Assembly (NCBI GenBank): GCA_001414325.1
Contig: LLKB01000001.1
Span: forward strand, 1,183,699-1,247,698
Direction of reading: 5' to 3'
Source of the DNA: Butyribacter intestini
GTDB lineage: Bacteria; Bacillota; Clostridia; Lachnospirales; Lachnospiraceae
Length of the DNA stretch: 64,000 bases
The notes under the pieces are model-generated. The model saw nothing but the letters and a program-made list of their open reading frames with translations, did not search any database and was not told where the DNA came from. Position numbers and translations under genes: made by a program. Positions 61,403-64,000 of the stretch are shown here, piece by piece (the first letter of the stretch is position 1; the number at the start of each line of letters is the position of its first letter).

Positions 61403-62905
61403 TTAAGGTAATTCAATTTCAAGCAAATCTTTTGCCGGAAGCTTAGTTGTAGACTCTTTAACAGTCTTAGCAACGGCAAGTTTAGCCTTGTTGATTGGAA
61501 GAATAGTTCCAACACCTGCTACACATCCGCCTGGGCAACCCATTCCCTCGATCATGCAGCCGTCTTTCTTTCCGGCTTTTGCAAGAAGAAGCATCTTCTT
61601 ACATTCTGCAAGACCCTCACAATGCTCCGTCTGGACTTCTGTTCCAGGATAGTATTCTTCGATACACTGCTCAATTGCACTGATAACTCCACCTGCAACA
61701 GCATATCCACGCCCTGCTCCTGTTGCTTCATGCATTGAACGACCCTTATCATATTTGCTAAAATCAATATTCTTTGCTTTAAATATTGCATTTAATTCTT
61801 CAAATGTAATAACAAAATCAACATCACTTCGCACAGTTCTTCTTGATGCCTCAAGCTTTTTAGCTGCACAAGGTCCTATAAATACTACCTTTGAGTTTGG
61901 ATATTTCTTCTTGATACTTCTCGCAGTTGCAACCATAGGAGTAAGCTCCTGAGATACACTGTCGATAATATCAGGGAAATACTTCTTAGCAAGCATTGAC
62001 CATGCAGGACAGCATGATGTAAGAAGAAACGGAAGATCTCCATTTACTACTTCCTTTACATAATGATGTGCTTCTGATACTGCACCGATATCTGCTCCAA
62101 GAGCAACCTCATGAACATCCTTAAATCCACATTCTTTTAATGCAGCTATAACCTGTGCAGGTGTAACATCAGCTCCAAACTGACCCTCAAATGCCGGGGC
62201 AATCTCTGCGATAACTTCATCACCGTGCTGGATAGCTCTGATCATCTGGAATATCTGTGATTTATCAGCAATAGCTCCGAATGGACAGCTCGCCATACAC
62301 TGACCACATGATACACACTTCTCATCATTTATCTTTGCTCGACCATGCTCATCACTCTCGATAGCATTAATTCCACAAGCTTCGGCACAAGGTCTGATTT
62401 TCTTGATAATCGCATGGTATGGGCATATAGCTATACATTTGCCACATTTGATACATTTGTCCTGATCTACAAATGCGTGTCCGTCAACCATTGAGATAGC
62501 TTCTTTTGGACAGACTTCCATACATGGATGTGCTACACAACCGTGACACATATTGCTGACTTCAATCTTGTTGTCCTCACACATATCACAAGCCGATGGA
62601 ATAACCTGCATAAGAGGCGGCTCATAATATTTTTCAGAAATATTACTCTCTGCAAATCCCTCTGTTATATGTACCGGTCTGTCTAATGGTCTGAGTGAAA
62701 GTCCCATTGCAAGACGAACTCTTTCTGATGCAATAGCTCTTTCTCTCCAAATGCTCTCACGGTAAAGCGGAACATCTGATGGTGTTATCTTGTATGGTAT
62801 TTCCTCCAACTCGTGGCTTACATCTCCTGTACTGTAAGCAGCACGTGCTACTTCCTCAAATACCTGTTCCCTGATTTTCTTTGTCTGTGTGTCAATTCCA
62901 CGCAT
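61403..62905 (-). CDS. [FeFe]-hydrogenase (ferredoxin-type, possible group B)
   Basis: A 500-residue cytosolic iron-sulfur protein. The N-terminal half has an upstream Cys-rich set (CHGCVAHPCMEVCP) and ferredoxin clusters (CIKCGKCIAICP, CVSCGQCMASCP). The C-terminal half has the three H-cluster motifs: TSCCPAW (residues 296-302), GPCAAKK (about 343-349) and EGMGCPGGCVAG (453-464). In classical [FeFe]-hydrogenases the second motif begins MPC; here it is GPC, so the enzyme is not of the standard A type. H2 evolution or sensing are both possible. The start is the ATG at 62905 behind AGGAGG. It lies downstream of etfA. Confidence 0.9.
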   Translation of the reverse strand: MRGIDTQTKKIREQVFEEVARAAYSTGDVSHELEEIPYKITPSDVPLYRESIWRERAIASERVRLAMGLSLRPLDRPVHITEGFAESNISEKYYEPPLMQVIPSACDMCEDNKIEVSNMCHGCVAHPCMEVCPKEAISMVDGHAFVDQDKCIKCGKCIAICPYHAIIKKIRPCAEACGINAIESDEHGRAKINDEKCVSCGQCMASCPFGAIADKSQIFQMIRAIQHGDEVIAEIAPAFEGQFGADVTPAQVIAALKECGFKDVHEVALGADIGAVSEAHHYVKEVVNGDLPFLLTSCCPAWSMLAKKYFPDIIDSVSQELTPMVATARSIKKKYPNSKVVFIGPCAAKKLEASRRTVRSDVDFVITFEELNAIFKAKNIDFSKYDKGRSMHEATGAGRGYAVAGGVISAIEQCIEEYYPGTEVQTEHCEGLAECKKMLLLAKAGKKDGCMIEGMGCPGGCVAGVGTILPINKAKLAVAKTVKESTTKLPAKDLLEIELP

Positions 62906-63398
62906 GGCAATCCTCCTATTATATTTGTATAATACCAATAGTAACCTATTTATTTTAAGTTGCAGTCTGACAAACATAATATACATAACTCCCCTGTATA
63001 TTATTAATTTCTAAAAATCTCAGCCACAACATTTTCACTGTAAAAACTAAGCTAATGCAGATATACTGAATTTGTTATTATTTTCCATATTTTTTCCGCA
63101 CAAACCTAACATATTATACTATAATAGATAAAAAATCTCAATAGAATTTTTTAAATTTATTATAAACAAATTCTATTGAGTTTTTGACATTATTACAACA
63201 AATATCATTATACCTAACGGATATGGAATAAAAAATAAGTTTTCAAATATAAAAATCATGCAACAATTAAAAAGGCGGCATACCCAAAACCGGATATGCC
63301 GCCTTTATATATGAATTAAAGAACTACCAAAATATAATTATAAATTGTCTCTTCTTGACTTTCAGTCAAGAAGCATCCCTCGCTTTAACAAGCTCGGT
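62906..63398. other. Intergenic region with two terminator hairpins
   Basis: About 490 bp without a gene. Stem 1 is CTCAATAGAATTT / AAATTCTATTGAG (63137-63180) with T5 on the plus strand and T5 on the minus strand. Stem 2 (63270-63306) is the etfA terminator. The remainder is AT-rich, and no good promoter for the hydrogenase gene was identified with confidence. Confidence 0.6.
63270..63306 (-). terminator. etfA terminator
   Basis: On the minus strand AAAGGCGGCATAtCCgg / tgggTATGCCGCCTTT forms a strong 12-bp G+C-rich stem followed by T residues, ~95 bp past the etfA stop. Confidence 0.9.
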
Positions 63399-63403
63399 CT
63401 ATT
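63367..63403. repeat. Dispersed 37-bp repeat (copy 2)
   Basis: It matches 20383-20419 (CAAGAAGCATCCCTCGCT ... AGCTCGGTC). It overlaps the etfA stop codon, so the end of etfA is set by the repeat border. Confidence 0.7.
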
Positions 63404-64000
63404 TTACAACCTCTTTTAAAGCTTCTGTAAGCTTTGGTACGATCTTGTTGAGGTCGCCTACTATACCATAATCAGCTACATCGAAGATAGGAGCTGTCTC
63501 ATCTTTGTTGATTGCAACGATGATGTCTGACTCTTCCATACCTGCTGTATGCTGGATAGCACCTGAAATACCGATTGCAAAGTAAACATTAGGACGAACT
63601 GTCTTTCCTGTCTGTCCAACCTGTAACTCTTTTGGCATCCATCCGTTATCTACTACTGCACGTGAGCAGCTAACTGTTCCGCCGATTACATCAGCGAGAT
63701 CCTGAAGCATTGCAAAGTTCTCTTTGCTTCCAACTCCACGACCACCTGATACAAGGATTTTTGCATCCATGATATCAACTGTATCTGAAAGATCTTTAAC
63801 GATGTCAAGGATCTCAACATATTTGTTATTTGGAGTAAATCCAGGATTGTACTCGATAACTTCTGCTTTTGCACCCTTTACAGGCTCGATTTTCTGCATA
63901 ACACCAGGACGAACTGTTGCCATCTGTGGACGATTGTCAGGGCAAGCGATAGTAGCGATAGTGTTACCACCGAATGCAGGACGAGTCATGAGAAGCTGAT
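63399..64000 (-). CDS. etfA: Electron transfer flavoprotein subunit alpha (partial, runs off the right edge)
   Basis: EtfA binds FAD and with EtfB carries electrons, in clostridia usually with butyryl-CoA or other acyl-CoA dehydrogenases. The last ~200 residues are present: TRPAFGGNTIATIACPDNRP, the FAD-binding VSGGRGVGSKENF, VDNGWMPKELQVGQTGKTV and FAIGISGAIQHTAGM, then VADYGIVGDLNKIVPKLTEA. The frame is open to the right edge (QLLMTRPAF), so the N-terminal part is outside. The combination with a hydrogenase downstream fits fermentative H2 metabolism. Confidence 0.96.
   Translation of the reverse strand, partial: QLLMTRPAFGGNTIATIACPDNRPQMATVRPGVMQKIEPVKGAKAEVIEYNPGFTPNNKYVEILDIVKDLSDTVDIMDAKILVSGGRGVGSKENFAMLQDLADVIGGTVSCSRAVVDNGWMPKELQVGQTGKTVRPNVYFAIGISGAIQHTAGMEESDIIVAINKDETAPIFDVADYGIVGDLNKIVPKLTEALKEVVK

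Noticed and set aside
1-64000. CRISPR arrays
   Set aside because: No series of regularly spaced identical repeats was seen; the repeats found are dispersed single copies or pairs.
1-64000. tRNA or rRNA genes
   Set aside because: No cloverleaf with a TTCGANNC loop and no rRNA core sequence was recognised; a tRNAscan run would be needed to be certain.

Overview
The window is low-GC Firmicutes DNA, most consistent with an anaerobic, spore-forming gut clostridium of the Lachnospiraceae type. The evidence is a partial spoIVA, a BofC-like protein, LexA with a Firmicute-type operator, MecA, LCP wall proteins, a hydrogenase with [FeFe] H-cluster motifs next to electron-transfer flavoprotein etfA, and a secreted GH127 enzyme with a Pro/Thr linker and a Lys-rich tail. 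The species cannot be fixed from this sequence. Almost all genes lie on the minus strand. Plus-strand genes are a UDP-sugar pyrophosphorylase, a D,D-carboxypeptidase and an AraC regulator.

Layout. 1-5.4 kb: end of spoIVA, an AAA-ATPase/PD-(D/E)XK protein, a PARG-domain fragment and small membrane proteins. 5.4-9.6 kb: the translation/SRP operon ylxM-ffh-rpsP-khpA-rimM-trmD; rplS does not follow trmD. 10-14.2 kb: a metallopeptidase, one intact and one broken MATE exporter, and a PfkB kinase. 14.5-20.8 kb: an accessory island beside rlmH holding a BsuBI/PstI-type restriction-modification pair, a TnpB remnant, a methyltransferase and a nitrilase-family hydrolase. 20.8-25.9 kb: rlmH, mazF, alr, nnr, acpS. 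26-32.8 kb: UDPGP enzyme, holA, lexA, rsfS, yqeK, nadD, yhbY. 33-37.8 kb: cell-wall genes (D,D-carboxypeptidase, two LCP ligases) and a ClpP-like protease. 38-44.3 kb: the GH127 giant and its divergent AraC regulator. 44.5-50 kb: Gx transporter, HD-GYP protein, pnp and rpsO. 50-60 kb: HtrA, folate cyclo-ligase, two flavoproteins, a membrane MutS-like ATPase, a LepB homologue and mecA. 60-64 kb: uppP, the hydrogenase and etfA.

The most unusual structure is at rlmH. The last 21 bases of rlmH, including its stop, recur at 19250 and 14563, each preceded by the same roughly 20 bp of non-rlmH sequence. A 190-bp promoter-bearing direct repeat sits upstream of the nitrilase and again upstream of the methyltransferase. 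This looks like tandem site-specific cassettes at the rlmH 3' end, analogous in position to staphylococcal SCC, but no recombinase is visible. Other notable points: a signal-peptidase-I homologue lacking both catalytic residues; a strongly promoted ~77-nt RNA in front of mecA; a MITE family with 6-bp target duplications, one copy of which rewrites the end of an LCP gene; a piece of htrA reused as the start region of the folate cyclo-ligase gene; and a hairpin that doubles as the ffh -35 element.
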